DNA of 64,000 nucleotides from Mycobacterium paraseoulense (lineage in GTDB: Bacteria > Actinomycetota > Actinomycetes > Mycobacteriales > Mycobacteriaceae): assembly GCF_010731655.1 (NCBI RefSeq), contig NZ_AP022619.1, positions 3,410,001 through 3,474,000 on the forward strand, given 5' to 3'. The first letter of the stretch is position 1, and every line of letters begins with the position of its first letter. Shown here piece by piece: positions 8,267 through 18,203 of this stretch. The notes under the pieces were generated by a model. The model was not told the origin of the DNA, did not search any database, and was given only the letters and a program-made list of their open reading frames with translations. The translations under genes and the position numbers were made by a program.

Positions 8267-9871
8267 ATGGATCAGGCCCCGTACGCAGCGGCCGACATTC
8301 CGCTGCCCTACGACCCCGCCGCGCAGCCGGGCGAGGGTGAGCGGGACTATCCCGACAAGCTCGACGCCGGCCTGCTGCGGATTTCCGGCGTGTGCATCCT
8401 GGCCACCGTGATGGCGATCGTGGACATCACCGTCGTCAGCGTCGCTCAGCGCACCTTCATCGACCAATTCGCGTCCTCGCAGGCCGTCGTCGCATGGACG
8501 ATGACCGGCTACACGCTGGCGTTGGCGACCGTGATACCGATCACCGGGTGGGCGGCCGACCGGTTCGGCACCAAGCGACTTTTCATCGGCTCCGTGCTGG
8601 CCTTCACGCTGGGATCCCTGCTGTGCGCGCTGGCCGCGAACATCTTGCAGCTCATTGTCTTTCGGGTCATCCAGGGTGTCGGCGGCGGCATGCTGCTGCC
8701 CCTGAGCTTCATGATCTTGACCCGTGAGGCCGGCCCGCGACGGCTCGGCCGCCTGATGTCGATCCTGAGCATCCCGATGCTGCTCGCCCCGATCGGTGGC
8801 CCGATCCTGGGTGGCTGGCTCATCGACGCTTCCAGCTGGCGGTGGATCTTCCTGATCAACCTGCCGCTCGGGGTCCTCACCATCGCGCTCGCCGGGATCA
8901 TCTTTCCCAGGGACCACCCGGCGCGGTCGGAAACCTTCGACCTCGTCGGGGTGCTACTGCTGTCACCCGGGCTGGCCACCTTCCTGTTCGCGGTGTCGTC
9001 GATTCCGCGTTGCGGCACCGTGGCCGACCGCCACGTGCTGATACCGGCGGGCATCGGTCTGGCCTTGATCGCCGGGTTCGTCGCCCACGCCTGGCGCCGC
9101 GCCGATCATCCCCTCATCGATCTGCGGTTGTTCGGCAACCCGGTGCTCACCCACGCCAACGTGACGATGCTGGTGTTCGCCACGGCGTTCTTCGGCGCTG
9201 GGCTACTGCTGCCCAGTTACTTCCAGCAGGTGCTGCACCAGACACCGATGCAGGCAGGCCTGCGCATGATTCCCCAGGGACTCGGCGCCATGCTGACCAT
9301 GCGGCTGACCGGGCCGTTGGTGGACCGGCAGGGGCCGGGCAAGATCGTGTTGGTCGGCATCGCGCTGATCACCGCCGGCCTGGGCACCTTCACCGTCGGC
9401 GTCGCCAGGCAGGCCGACTACTTCCCCACGTTGCTGATCGGCCTGGCGATCATGGGCCTCGGCATGGGATGCACCATGATGCCGCTGTCCGTCGCCTCCG
9501 TGCAGGCGCTGGCCCTGCACCAGATCGCCCGCGGAACGACCCTGATGAGCGTGAGCCACCAGGTCGGCGGCTCGATGGGTACCGCGCTGATGTCGATGAT
9601 CCTGACCAATCAGTTCAACCGCAGCGACAGCATCGTCGCCGCGAACAAGCTGGCTGCCTTACAGCAGAAAGCCGCCGTCACCGGCGTCCCGGTCGACCAG
9701 TCCGCGATACCGCAGCGGGCGCTGGGCGCAAACTTTGGGGCCACCGTGGTGCACGACCTTTCCCACGCCTATACGGCCGTATTCGTGATCGCGGTGGTGC
9801 TAGTGGTGTCGACGATCATTCCGGCGTCGTTTCTGCCGAAAAAGCCGGCGAGCCAAACATTGGGCCATTAG
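8267..9871 (+). CDS. DHA2-family MFS multidrug exporter, copy 1 (EmrB-like, Rv0783c-like)
   Basis: A 534-residue, 14-helix MFS protein. Motif A is 'GWAADRFGTKRLF' and the DHA2 motif C region reads 'GPILGGWLIDASSWRWIFLIN'. The drug:H+ antiporter-2 (EmrB/QacA) family exports hydrophobic compounds using the proton gradient. Its product is close to the next gene's product along the whole length, so the pair is a tandem duplication. An ATG 15 bases further upstream (8252) is in frame, but it lies inside the conserved -10 hexamer, so Met 6 of that longer frame is preferred as start. Confidence 0.93.
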   Translation: MDQAPYAAADIPLPYDPAAQPGEGERDYPDKLDAGLLRISGVCILATVMAIVDITVVSVAQRTFIDQFASSQAVVAWTMTGYTLALATVIPITGWAADRFGTKRLFIGSVLAFTLGSLLCALAANILQLIVFRVIQGVGGGMLLPLSFMILTREAGPRRLGRLMSILSIPMLLAPIGGPILGGWLIDASSWRWIFLINLPLGVLTIALAGIIFPRDHPARSETFDLVGVLLLSPGLATFLFAVSSIPRCGTVADRHVLIPAGIGLALIAGFVAHAWRRADHPLIDLRLFGNPVLTHANVTMLVFATAFFGAGLLLPSYFQQVLHQTPMQAGLRMIPQGLGAMLTMRLTGPLVDRQGPGKIVLVGIALITAGLGTFTVGVARQADYFPTLLIGLAIMGLGMGCTMMPLSVASVQALALHQIARGTTLMSVSHQVGGSMGTALMSMILTNQFNRSDSIVAANKLAALQQKAAVTGVPVDQSAIPQRALGANFGATVVHDLSHAYTAVFVIAVVLVVSTIIPASFLPKKPASQTLGH

Positions 9872-10025
9872 CGCGGTCACTACGGGCGGTGTCGAGGCGT
9901 TCAAGCGCCGGTTCGGAACGAACAGCGTGGACGGTCCGACCACCGGTCACCCGCCTGGCCAGCGAGAAAGCGGCGCCCGCCGAATCAAACGGCTAAAAGC
10001 TTCCGCGGAGGGGTATCGGAATAGA

Positions 10026-10031
10026 TATGCT
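10026..10031 (+). promoter_or_regulatory. -10 hexamer TATGCT of the second MFS exporter
   Basis: Same layout as in front of copy 1: ATCGG, AATAG, ATATGCT, CG, GCAAC, ACG, ATG. Each exporter therefore appears to have its own promoter, so they need not form an operon. Confidence 0.6.
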
Positions 10032-10041
10032 CGGCAACACG

Positions 10042-11646
10042 ATGCAGAAGGCCTATTCCGCCCCCTCCGATGCCGCGGGCGAGCCCACTCCAACCGGTCA
10101 ACCGGACTCGGACAGACACCAGTCTCCCGACAAACTTGACGCCGCGCTGCTCCGTATCGCCGGGGTGTGCGGGCTGGCCTGCATTATGGCGATCCTGGAC
10201 AACACCGTCGTGCTCGTCGCACAGCCCACCTTCCTCGCGCAATTCGGTTCGACCCAGGCCATCGTCTCCTGGACAATCGCCGGCTACATGCTCGCTTTTG
10301 CGACCGTGATCCCGATAACGGGTTGGGCAGCCGACCGCTTCGGCACCAAACGGCTCTTCATGGGTTCGATCTTGCTGTTCACGCTGGGCTCGCTACTGTG
10401 CGCGTTGGCACCGAATATTCTGACCCTCATCATCTTTCGGGTGCTGCAGGGTGTCGGTGGCGGCATGCTGTTGCCGCTGAGTTTTGTGATCTTGACTCGC
10501 GAGGCCGGACCGAAGCGCGTCGGCCGCCTCATGGCCATCGGAGGCCTCCCGATTCTGCTCGGCCCCATCGGTGGCCCGATTCTGGGCGGCTGGCTAATCG
10601 ATACTTACGGCTGGAAATGGATCTTTTTGGTGAACCTGCCGGTTGGCCTCGCCGCGTTTGCTCTCGCGGCGGTCATGTTCGCCAAAGATCGCTCGGCGCC
10701 GTCGGAGGCGTTCGACTTCGTCGGCGTCCTGCTGCTGTCGCCCGGCGTGGCTGCGTTTCTGATTGGGGTGTCATCGATCCCGGGGCGCGGCACACTGGCC
10801 GACCGCTACGTGTTGATACCGGCGCTCCTCGGGCTGGGCTTGATCGCCGCGTTCGTCTGGCACGCCTGGTATCGCGCGGACCATCCGCTCATTGACCTGA
10901 GGCTTTTCCGAAACCGCGTGGTCACAGAGGTCAACGTGACGTTGCTGGTGTTCGCCGTCGCCTTCGTGGGCGCCGGGCTGCTGGTCCCCAGCTATTTCCA
11001 GGTTGTGCTCCACGAGACTCCGATGCAGGCCGGGTTGCACATGGTGCCGGTAGGGGTCGGCGCCCTGGTGACCATGCCACTCGGCGGGGCCTTCGTGGAC
11101 CGGCGGGGGCCAGGCAAGATCGTGGTGGCCGGCCTCGCGCTGATGGCCGTGGGTCTCGGCGTATTCACCTTCGGAGTGGCCAAGCAGGCCGCCTATCAAC
11201 CGACGCTGCTGGCCGGGCTGACGATCATGGGCCTAGGCATAGGCTTCACCACGACGCCGCTCAATGCGGCGCTCATGCAGTCCCTGGCGCCGCATCAGAT
11301 CGCCCGCGGGACGACGCTGATGAGCGTCAATCAACAGATAGGTGGCTCGATCGGCGCGGCCTTGATGGCGGTGATCTTGACCAATCAGTTCAACCACAAC
11401 GCATACATCGCCGGTGCAAACAAGCTGGCGGCTCTGCAAGGTGAGGCCGCCAGGCACGGGCAACCCGTCGACCCGTCTGCCATTCCGCGGCAAACGGCCA
11501 GCCCCGATTTCGCGACCAATCTGATGAACAGTCTTACCCACGCTTACACGGTGGTGTACGTGCTGGCCGTCGTGCTGGTTGCGGTGACGATGATTCCGGC
11601 GTGGTTTTTGCCGAAGAAGATACCGAGCCACGTAGTCGGCGATTGA
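10042..11646 (+). CDS. DHA2-family MFS multidrug exporter, copy 2 (EmrB-like)
   Basis: A 534-residue, 14-helix exporter that aligns without large gaps to the preceding gene. Shared blocks include 'GWAADRFGTKRLF', 'FRVLQGVGGGMLLPLSF', 'GPIGGPILGGWLID' and 'PHQIARGTTLMSV'. The loops and the N-terminal 30 residues differ most, so substrate range may have diverged. M. tuberculosis is known to have a single gene at this place (Rv0783c). The longer frame's ATG at 10027 lies in the -10 hexamer, as in copy 1, and was not used. Confidence 0.93.
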   Translation: MQKAYSAPSDAAGEPTPTGQPDSDRHQSPDKLDAALLRIAGVCGLACIMAILDNTVVLVAQPTFLAQFGSTQAIVSWTIAGYMLAFATVIPITGWAADRFGTKRLFMGSILLFTLGSLLCALAPNILTLIIFRVLQGVGGGMLLPLSFVILTREAGPKRVGRLMAIGGLPILLGPIGGPILGGWLIDTYGWKWIFLVNLPVGLAAFALAAVMFAKDRSAPSEAFDFVGVLLLSPGVAAFLIGVSSIPGRGTLADRYVLIPALLGLGLIAAFVWHAWYRADHPLIDLRLFRNRVVTEVNVTLLVFAVAFVGAGLLVPSYFQVVLHETPMQAGLHMVPVGVGALVTMPLGGAFVDRRGPGKIVVAGLALMAVGLGVFTFGVAKQAAYQPTLLAGLTIMGLGIGFTTTPLNAALMQSLAPHQIARGTTLMSVNQQIGGSIGAALMAVILTNQFNHNAYIAGANKLAALQGEAARHGQPVDPSAIPRQTASPDFATNLMNSLTHAYTVVYVLAVVLVAVTMIPAWFLPKKIPSHVVGD

Positions 11647-11695
11647 GTCGCCGTCACCGTTGAAACATCGCCGCCTCCGGCTTGCCCCCTCGCGG

Positions 11696-13870
11696 TCAGT
11701 GCTCCGGACCGCCTCCGCGACCTTCTTCCAGGCCGCCGCCATCGCGGCGGCCTGAGGCGACAGCCAGCAGCCACGCGTACTGGAATGCGGTTTCCTGCCA
11801 GGCCTTGTAGCGACCACTGACGCCGCCGTGCCCGGCGTTCATCTGGGTCTTGAGCAGGACCGGACTGCCGTTTCCGTTGACGTGCCGCAACGCGGCCACC
11901 CACTTGGCGGGCTCCACGTAGTAGACCCTGGTGTCGTTGAGCGAAGTCATCGCCAGAATGGCCGGATACCGCCTGGCCGCAACGTTCTCATACGGCGAAT
12001 AGGACTTCATGTAAAAGTAGACGTCCTTGTCCTCCAACGGGTTTCCCCATTCGTCCCATTCGGTCACGGTCAGCGGCAACGAGGGATCGAGGATGGTGGT
12101 CAGTGGGTCCACGAACGGGACCTGCGCAAGGATCCCGGCGAAGAGATCCGGCGCCAGGTTGGCGACGGCACCCATCAGCAGGCCGCCCGCGCTGCCACCC
12201 AACGCCACCAGTTGCCCGGGCCGGGTGACGCCGGTGTCGACCAAGTGCCTTGCCACCGCGACGAAGTCGGTGAAGGTGTTCTTCTTCTCTAGCAGCTTGC
12301 CGTGCTCATACCACGGCCGGCCCATCTCACCGCCGCCGCGGACGTGGGCGATGGCGAACACCATGCCGCGGTCCAGCAGCGACAGCCGAGCGATGGAAAA
12401 GCTGGGATCGGTGCACATCTCGTAGGCGCCGTAGCCGTAAAGCAGCGCGGGCGCCGGAAATTCGATACCGACGCGATGCACGATGGACACCGGGATGCGG
12501 GTGCCGTCGTCGGCAATCGCCCAATCACGCCGCTCGACGTAGTCGGCGGTGCGGTAACCGCCCAGCACAGGCTGCTCGCGCAGCAAGGTGCGTTCGCCGG
12601 TGGCGAAGTCGACGTCGTACACCCGGGCCGGGACGACGAGCGACCCCGCCCTGATCCGCAGCTTGGGCGCGTCCCAGTTGGGGTTACCGGCGGGGGCGGC
12701 GCACATCAACTCGGAGTCGAACGTAATCTCCTCGGGCTCGGCGTAGTTCCCCGCGGCATCGATGTCCCACACCTGCAGGCGAGGCAACGCCTCTCGCCGG
12801 TAGCTGACCACCAGATGGCGGGCGAAGGCGTCCACGCCGTCGAGCCGCACGTCGTCACAGTGCGGGATCAGGGTGCGCTGCCGGGTCGGGTCGCTGACCG
12901 GCGCTTCGGTCAGCGTGAAGTTGACCGCGTCGTCGTTGTGCAGAATCAGGAATCGGTCCTGGCCGCCGACCACCGCGTGCTCGACCGCGTACTCGATGCC
13001 TTCGCGCCGTGGCAGCACGACGGTGAACCGTGCGTGCGGATCGGCGGCGTCGGCGTACCGGTACTCGGAGGTGATGGACGAACCCGATGCGATGAAAATG
13101 TAGGCCTCGCTACGCGTGAGCCCCACGCCAAGCCAAAACCGTTCGTCTGCCTCGTGATACACCAGTTCCGACGGCTCGCCGGAGCCCACGCGGTAGCGCC
13201 AGACCTTGTCGGGGCGGTGGGCCGCATCCAGAGTCAGGTAGTACACCGTGCGGTTGTCGGCAGCCCAGGTCGCCCCCGCCCCAATGTCGGCGATCTCGTC
13301 GCCATACAGCTCGCCGGTGCGCAAGTCCTTGAAACGCAACGTATAGCGTTCGTCGCCGACGACATCGACGGAATAGGCCAGCAGATTTCCGTCCAGGCTG
13401 ACGGTGGCGGCACCGAGCGCGAAGAATTCGTGGCCGTGGGCCTCGGCGTTCGAGTCGAGCAGGATCTGCTCGCCGGGAATCTCGGTGTCCTCTTCCAGGA
13501 TCGGCGGATCCCAGTCATCGGGATCGCCCACCGGACAACGGCACTGGACCCGATACTGCTTACCTTCGAAGGTGCGGGCGTAATACCACCAGTCGCCCTG
13601 CCGTGTCGGCACCGATAGGTCGGTCTCCTTGGTGCGCGCCTTGATTTCATCGAAGATCTGTTGGCGCAGCGGTTCGAGATCAGCCGTCATCGCGTCGACG
13701 TAGCCGTTCTCCGCATCGAGGTAGGCGATGACGTCGGGGTTGGACTTGTCGCGCAGCCATTCATAGGGATCGATGAAGACGTCGCCGTGATGCTCGCGTC
13801 GGGTCTCCTGCCGCTTGGCGACGGGTGCTATCGGCGGCGCATCCCGGTTGCCGGCGAGGGCTTCCGTCAT
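11696..13870 (-). CDS. ptrB: oligopeptidase B (prolyl oligopeptidase family), intact
   Basis: A 724-residue S9A serine peptidase. The N-terminal half (residues 1 to about 420) is the seven-bladed propeller, and the C-terminal half is the alpha/beta hydrolase. The nucleophile is S560 in '[12 protein letters not shown]'. The catalytic Asp lies in '[11 protein letters not shown]', and the His in '[10 protein letters not shown]' near the C terminus. Oligopeptidase B cleaves after Arg/Lys in short peptides. In M. tuberculosis H37Rv the gene is recorded as two frames (ptrBa/ptrBb); here it is one frame. ATG 13870 overlaps the purC stop (ATGA), so it is coupled to purC. Confidence 0.96.
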   Translation of the reverse strand: MTEALAGNRDAPPIAPVAKRQETRREHHGDVFIDPYEWLRDKSNPDVIAYLDAENGYVDAMTADLEPLRQQIFDEIKARTKETDLSVPTRQGDWWYYARTFEGKQYRVQCRCPVGDPDDWDPPILEEDTEIPGEQILLDSNAEAHGHEFFALGAATVSLDGNLLAYSVDVVGDERYTLRFKDLRTGELYGDEIADIGAGATWAADNRTVYYLTLDAAHRPDKVWRYRVGSGEPSELVYHEADERFWLGVGLTRSEAYIFIASGSSITSEYRYADAADPHARFTVVLPRREGIEYAVEHAVVGGQDRFLILHNDDAVNFTLTEAPVSDPTRQRTLIPHCDDVRLDGVDAFARHLVVSYRREALPRLQVWDIDAAGNYAEPEEITFDSELMCAAPAGNPNWDAPKLRIRAGSLVVPARVYDVDFATGERTLLREQPVLGGYRTADYVERRDWAIADDGTRIPVSIVHRVGIEFPAPALLYGYGAYEMCTDPSFSIARLSLLDRGMVFAIAHVRGGGEMGRPWYEHGKLLEKKNTFTDFVAVARHLVDTGVTRPGQLVALGGSAGGLLMGAVANLAPDLFAGILAQVPFVDPLTTILDPSLPLTVTEWDEWGNPLEDKDVYFYMKSYSPYENVAARRYPAILAMTSLNDTRVYYVEPAKWVAALRHVNGNGSPVLLKTQMNAGHGGVSGRYKAWQETAFQYAWLLAVASGRRDGGGLEEGRGGGPEH

Positions 13871-14754
13871 GCGCCGATCCAGTCGGCGAAACTCAAGCCC
13901 GAAATGCGTTCGTAGGCATCGATGTAACGGTCCCGGGTGGCGTCGATGATGTGGTCCGGCAGTGGTGGTGGCGGCTGCGAGCCGTGGCGGTCCCAGCCGG
14001 ACTCGGGGCCGGTGAGCCAGTTACGGACGAATTGCTTGTCGAAACTCGTCTGCACCACCCCAACCCGGTAATCCTCGGCCGGCCAGTATCGCGAGGAGTC
14101 GGGCGTGAAGATTTCGTCGGCCAGCAGCAGGTTGCCGTCGCGGTCGGTGCCGAACTCGAACTTGGTGTCGGCGATGATGATTCCCTTCGTCAGGGCGTGA
14201 TCGGCGGCCTGAACATACGTCTGCAGCGTGCGGTCGCGCAGCTGGTTGGCGCGCACCCCGCCCACCAACTCGATCACCCTGTCGAACGAGATGTTCTCGT
14301 CGTGGTCCCCCAGCGCGGCTTTCGTGGCCGGCGTGAACAGCGGTTCGGAGAACTTGCTGGCCTCGACCAGCCCGGGCGGCAAGGTGATGCCGCAGACCTT
14401 GCCGGTCGCCTGATAGTCCAGCAGTCCCGATCCGGTGAGGTACCCGCGCGCCACGCACTCCACCGGCAGCATGTCCAGCCGCCGCACCACCAACCCACGG
14501 CCCAGGACCTCGTCGGGGATGCGCGGGTCGTCCGGCGGCCCGGCGAGATGGTTGGGGGCGTCGACGAGACCGAAGAAGAAGACGCTCATCGCGGTCAGGA
14601 TGCGGCCCTTGTCCGGGATGGTGCTGTCGAGCACGTAGTCGTACGCCGAGATCCGGTCGGTCGCGACGAGCAGCAGATGTTCGTCGTCGACGCGGTAGAT
14701 CTCGCGGACCTTGCCGCGGGCCAGGTGCCGGTAGTCGGACAGTGCAGGGCGCAT
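13867..14754 (-). CDS. purC: SAICAR synthetase PurC
   Basis: A 295-residue phosphoribosylaminoimidazole-succinocarboxamide synthase. It opens with '[19 protein letters not shown]' and continues with '[12 protein letters not shown]'. '[13 protein letters not shown]' and '[12 protein letters not shown]' are the remaining signature blocks. It joins CAIR and aspartate using ATP. A TAGGCT hexamer lies exactly 6 nt before the ATG, which predicts a leaderless mRNA covering purC-ptrB. It is divergent from the membrane protein gene at 14819. Confidence 0.97.
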   Translation of the reverse strand: MRPALSDYRHLARGKVREIYRVDDEHLLLVATDRISAYDYVLDSTIPDKGRILTAMSVFFFGLVDAPNHLAGPPDDPRIPDEVLGRGLVVRRLDMLPVECVARGYLTGSGLLDYQATGKVCGITLPPGLVEASKFSEPLFTPATKAALGDHDENISFDRVIELVGGVRANQLRDRTLQTYVQAADHALTKGIIIADTKFEFGTDRDGNLLLADEIFTPDSSRYWPAEDYRVGVVQTSFDKQFVRNWLTGPESGWDRHGSQPPPPLPDHIIDATRDRYIDAYERISGLSFADWIGA

Positions 14755-14760
14755 CGGGTC

Positions 14761-14766
14761 AGCCTA
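14761..14766 (-). promoter_or_regulatory. -10 hexamer TAGGCT, leaderless promoter of purC-ptrB
   Basis: On the minus strand TAGGCT is followed by 6 nt (GACCCG) and the purC ATG. This spacing places the transcription start at the A of the start codon, as in known leaderless mycobacterial genes. Confidence 0.55.
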
Positions 14767-14818
14767 TCGGTCGCCCGATCAGGGGACTTGTGTCGGGAGC
14801 TGTGCTGGGATCGAGACT

Positions 14819-15439
14819 ATGACCCCGCGGTTTTTGCCCTACTCCACCCGACCGGGCCGGTTGATGGTCCAGCTGCTCAGCGACTTCGCCGTCACCCTGT
14901 GGACCGCTGCCTGGCTGCTCGTCGGCCTGGCGGTTTACGACGCCGTGTCGACGATCGCCGACGCCGGCCGGCAGGTCGAGAACGGCGCGCACGGCATCGC
15001 CGGCAATCTGGCGTCGGCCGGCCACAGCACCCAGCACATCCCTTTGGTGGGAGACGCGCTGAGCCAGCCCCTGAATTCGGCCAGTCAGGCTGCGCTGGAT
15101 CTCGCGAGCGCGGGCCACGACCTGGACTCCACGGCCAGCTGGCTGGCGGTCCTGCTGGCGATGGCCATCGCCGCCGTCCCGATCCTCGTCGCCGACGTCC
15201 CGTGGCTCCTCCTGCGGCTGCGATTTTTCCGACGCAAATTGACGGTGACGGCGTTGGCCGCGACCCCGGCCGGCGAGCAGCTCCTGGCCCTGCGGGCGCT
15301 GACGAATCGGCCGCCGGGAAAGCTCGCCGCGGTCAGCGCGGACCCGGTCGGTGGGTGGCGGCGGGAGGATCCGCTCACCATCAGGGCCCTGGCCGCGCTC
15401 GAGTTACGGGCGGCCGGCATCTCGATTGGCAGGCTTTAG
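14819..15439 (+). CDS. integral membrane protein, two-helix (Rv0779c-like)
   Basis: A 206-residue protein with two hydrophobic segments, about residues 26-44 ('AAWLLVGLAVYDAVSTI') and 107-130 ('WLAVLLAMAIAAVPILVAD'). The roughly 60-residue loop between them is rich in Ala, Gly, Ser and Asn and is probably extracytoplasmic. The C-terminal domain ('LTVTALAATPAGEQLLALRA') is cytoplasmic and Ala/Leu-rich. No catalytic motif was found. It is divergent from purC and convergent with cyp126. Function unknown. Confidence 0.85.
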   Translation: MTPRFLPYSTRPGRLMVQLLSDFAVTLWTAAWLLVGLAVYDAVSTIADAGRQVENGAHGIAGNLASAGHSTQHIPLVGDALSQPLNSASQAALDLASAGHDLDSTASWLAVLLAMAIAAVPILVADVPWLLLRLRFFRRKLTVTALAATPAGEQLLALRALTNRPPGKLAAVSADPVGGWRREDPLTIRALAALELRAAGISIGRL

Positions 15440-15484
15440 CACCGCGCGGGCCTGGCGTCGGCTCGACGTCGGTGCGTCGGATCG

Positions 15485-16744
15485 TCAGCCCTCCTCGAGG
15501 AGTTCCACGACCAGGTGACGAATGCCGGTGTGCCGATTACTACGAGCCCACTCGACGGGCCGGACAACCCGGACCGCGCCGAACCGCGAAAACAGCTCTT
15601 CGTAGAGCACGCGCAGTTCCAGCCGGGCCAGGTTGGCACCCAGGCAATAGTGGACGCCCTGACCGAAACCTAAGTGCGGGTTCGGCTTCCGCGAGATATC
15701 GAATTCACCGGCGCGTTCGAACACACTGGCGTCGCGATTCGCCGAGCCCTCCCAGATCTGAATCTTCTGTCCCGCCACGATCGACTGCCCGCCGAGCGTG
15801 ACGTCGCGGGTGGCGGTGCGTCGCTTGGACGGTGACGGCGACGTCCACCGCACGATCTCCTCCACGGCCGTCGGCAGCGCATCAAGATCCGCTCGCAGCG
15901 CCCTTAACTGCTCGGGGTGTTCGGCCAGCGCCAGCAGCCCCCCCGCGACGGCGTTGCGCGTCGTCTCGGCGCCGGCGCTGAACAGCAGGCTGAAGAACAG
16001 GTAGAGCTCGAGATCCGTCAGCGACGGCGCGTCGGCGTCGTCGACCATCGCGTTGGCGACGACCGACAACATGTCGTCGGTCGGCTCCGCGCGCTTCGAT
16101 GCGATCAGCTGCTGGCCGTACTCGTACATCCGCGACCCGGCCTCTTGCACCGACGTTCGCGGCGATAGCTGCGACAGTGTGGCCTTACGCGAACCGCCGA
16201 AGTCGAACTGCGGCTCGATGGCTTCGAAGAGCCAATGCCGCTCGGACCCGGGCACTCCCAGCAGGATGCAGATCATCTGCATGGGCAGCTCGGCGGCGAT
16301 GTCGACCAGGAAGTCGAACGGTTCACCGGGCACCACAGCATCCAGCAGCCGGCGGGCCCGCATCCGCAGATCGTCTTCGACCAGCCGGATCATCCGCGGC
16401 GTCAACCCGGAGCTGACCAGCCGCCGGATCTGGGAGTGGCGCGGGTCGTCCATCATGTTGAGTACCTGACCGGCGATGGCCAGATCCTGCAGCAGCGTGC
16501 CGCCGTACGGCCGGCTGCCGCCGGTGACCGACGAGTAGGTCGCCGGATCCTTCAGCACCTCAAGCGTTTCCGCGTAGGTGGCGACGGACCAGAAGCCCTC
16601 CCCGTCGGGGGTGTTGTCGGTCGGCTCGTGCCAGTACACCGGCGCCTCGCGCCGGTGGATGGCGAACAGGTCGTGCGGGAATCCGTGGGCGAAGTTGTCC
16701 AGGTCGGTGAAGTCGACCCCCGCGAGCGCGCCGGCCAGCGTCAC
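15485..16744 (-). CDS. cyp126: cytochrome P450 CYP126
   Basis: A 419-residue P450. The heme-ligand loop is '[14 protein letters not shown]' with C367, the oxygen-binding I helix reads '[13 protein letters not shown]', and the K helix is 'EEIVRWTSP'. The length and the '[16 protein letters not shown]' N-terminal block fit mycobacterial CYP126, whose physiological substrate is not settled. It begins with GTG inside the purB stop (GTGA), so its translation should depend on purB. No ferredoxin is adjacent; the nearest is at 32859. Confidence 0.93.
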   Translation of the reverse strand: MTLAGALAGVDFTDLDNFAHGFPHDLFAIHRREAPVYWHEPTDNTPDGEGFWSVATYAETLEVLKDPATYSSVTGGSRPYGGTLLQDLAIAGQVLNMMDDPRHSQIRRLVSSGLTPRMIRLVEDDLRMRARRLLDAVVPGEPFDFLVDIAAELPMQMICILLGVPGSERHWLFEAIEPQFDFGGSRKATLSQLSPRTSVQEAGSRMYEYGQQLIASKRAEPTDDMLSVVANAMVDDADAPSLTDLELYLFFSLLFSAGAETTRNAVAGGLLALAEHPEQLRALRADLDALPTAVEEIVRWTSPSPSKRRTATRDVTLGGQSIVAGQKIQIWEGSANRDASVFERAGEFDISRKPNPHLGFGQGVHYCLGANLARLELRVLYEELFSRFGAVRVVRPVEWARSNRHTGIRHLVVELLEEG

Positions 16745-18165
16745 AGGATCGCACCGGGCGCGTACTTGGCGGCGTCCGGATAACGGCTCACCAACGCGTC
16801 CACCGTCGCGGCCACCTCGTCCACCTGGTCACCGGCGGCGCCGATGAACGCGTTCTTGTCGGCCAGCGCGACGTCCAGCGCCGCCCGGTCCAGCGGCAGT
16901 CGCTCGTCTGCGGCCAACCGGTCCAGCAGGTCGGGTTCGGCGCCGTGTTCCCGCATGGCCAGCGCCGTCGCGACCGCGTGTTCGCGGATCACGTGGTGCG
17001 CGGCCTCGCGTCCCATGCCGGCGCGGACCGCGGCGATGAGCACCTTGGTGGTGGCCAGGAACGGCAGGTAGCGATCCAACTCGCGGGCGATCACCGCGGG
17101 GTAGGCGCCGAACTCGTCCAGCACGGTCAAGAACGTCTCGATCTGCCCGTCGATGGCAAAGAAGCTGTCCGGCAAGGCAACTCGGCGCACCACCGAGCAG
17201 AAGACGTCACCCTCGTTCCACTGCGCGCCGGCCAGCTCGGCGGCCATCGAGGCGTAACCGCGTAGCACGACCTGCAGCCCGTTGACCCGTTCGCAACTGC
17301 GGGTGTTCATCTTGTGCGGCATCGCCGACGAGCCGACCTGGCCCGGGGCGAATCCCTCGGTGACCAGCTCGTGCCCGGCCATCAGCCGGATGGTGTGGGC
17401 CATCGATGACGGCCCCGCCCCGAGTTGCACCAGGGCGGAAAGTACGTCGTGGTCGAGCGAACGCGGATAAACCTGCCCGACGCTGGTCAAAACGGTTGCG
17501 AAGCCCAGGAATTGGGCCACGCGTCGCTCGAGTTCGGCCAGCTTGGCCGCGTCGCCGTCCAGCAGGTCCAGCATGTCCTGGGCGGTGCCCATCGGGCCTT
17601 TGATGCCGCGCAGCGGGTAGCGGTCGATCAGCTCGCGCAGCCGGGTCAGCGCGATCAGCGTCTCTTGCGCGGCGGAGGCGAACCGCTTGCCCAACGTGGT
17701 GGCCTGCGCGGCGACGTTGTGGCTGCGCCCGGCCATCACCAGGTCGCGGTAGGCCACCGCCCGCTCGGCAAGCCGCGCCACCACGGCGATTCCATGCGAG
17801 AAGGTCAGTTCCAGCGACCGCCGGATCTGCAGCTGTTCCACGTTCTCGGTCAGGTCACGGCTGGTCATGCCCTTGTGCACGTGCTCGTGACCGGCCAACG
17901 CGTTGAACTCTTCGATCCGGGCCTTGACGTCGTGGCGCAGCGCCCGTTCACGCTCGGCGATCGAGCCCAGATCGACGTCCTCGAGCACCCGCTCGTAGTC
18001 GGCGATGGCATCCTGCGGGACGTCAACCCCGAGCTCCGCCTGCGCCCGCAGCACCGCCAGCCATAGCCGGCGCTCCGCGACGACCTTGGCCTCCGGCGAC
18101 CAGATCGCGACCATTTCCGCGCTGGCGTACCGGGCGGCCAGGACGTTCGGAATGCTCACAGACAT
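16741..18165 (-). CDS. purB: adenylosuccinate lyase PurB
   Basis: A 474-residue fumarase/aspartase-superfamily lyase. The signature '[17 protein letters not shown]' carries the catalytic Ser of the flexible loop, and '[14 protein letters not shown]' carries the TSxD block. It splits SAICAR and adenylosuccinate, releasing fumarate. The ATG at 18165 was chosen over 18192. A GTG two codons later (18159) gives exactly the '[12 protein letters not shown]' N terminus known in the family, and TAAGCT lies 8 nt before it, so 18159 is also possible. Its stop overlaps the cyp126 start. Confidence 0.96.
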   Translation of the reverse strand: MSVSIPNVLAARYASAEMVAIWSPEAKVVAERRLWLAVLRAQAELGVDVPQDAIADYERVLEDVDLGSIAERERALRHDVKARIEEFNALAGHEHVHKGMTSRDLTENVEQLQIRRSLELTFSHGIAVVARLAERAVAYRDLVMAGRSHNVAAQATTLGKRFASAAQETLIALTRLRELIDRYPLRGIKGPMGTAQDMLDLLDGDAAKLAELERRVAQFLGFATVLTSVGQVYPRSLDHDVLSALVQLGAGPSSMAHTIRLMAGHELVTEGFAPGQVGSSAMPHKMNTRSCERVNGLQVVLRGYASMAAELAGAQWNEGDVFCSVVRRVALPDSFFAIDGQIETFLTVLDEFGAYPAVIARELDRYLPFLATTKVLIAAVRAGMGREAAHHVIREHAVATALAMREHGAEPDLLDRLAADERLPLDRAALDVALADKNAFIGAAGDQVDEVAATVDALVSRYPDAAKYAPGAIL

Positions 18166-18191
18166 AGAGCTTACGATCGGCCCGGGCGCCA

Positions 18192-18197
18192 TACGGT
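18192..18197 (+). promoter_or_regulatory. -10 hexamer TACGGT, leaderless promoter
   Basis: TACGGT, 6 nt (AGGCAC), then GTG 18204 of the DUF429 gene. There is no Shine-Dalgarno sequence, consistent with a leaderless transcript. Confidence 0.55.
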
Positions 18198-18203
18198 AGG
18201 CAC

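Noticed and set aside
13825..15801. 658-codon plus-strand frame across ptrB, purC and cyp126
   Set aside because: It crosses three unrelated, well-conserved genes antisense or out of frame; its composition is that of a high-GC shadow.
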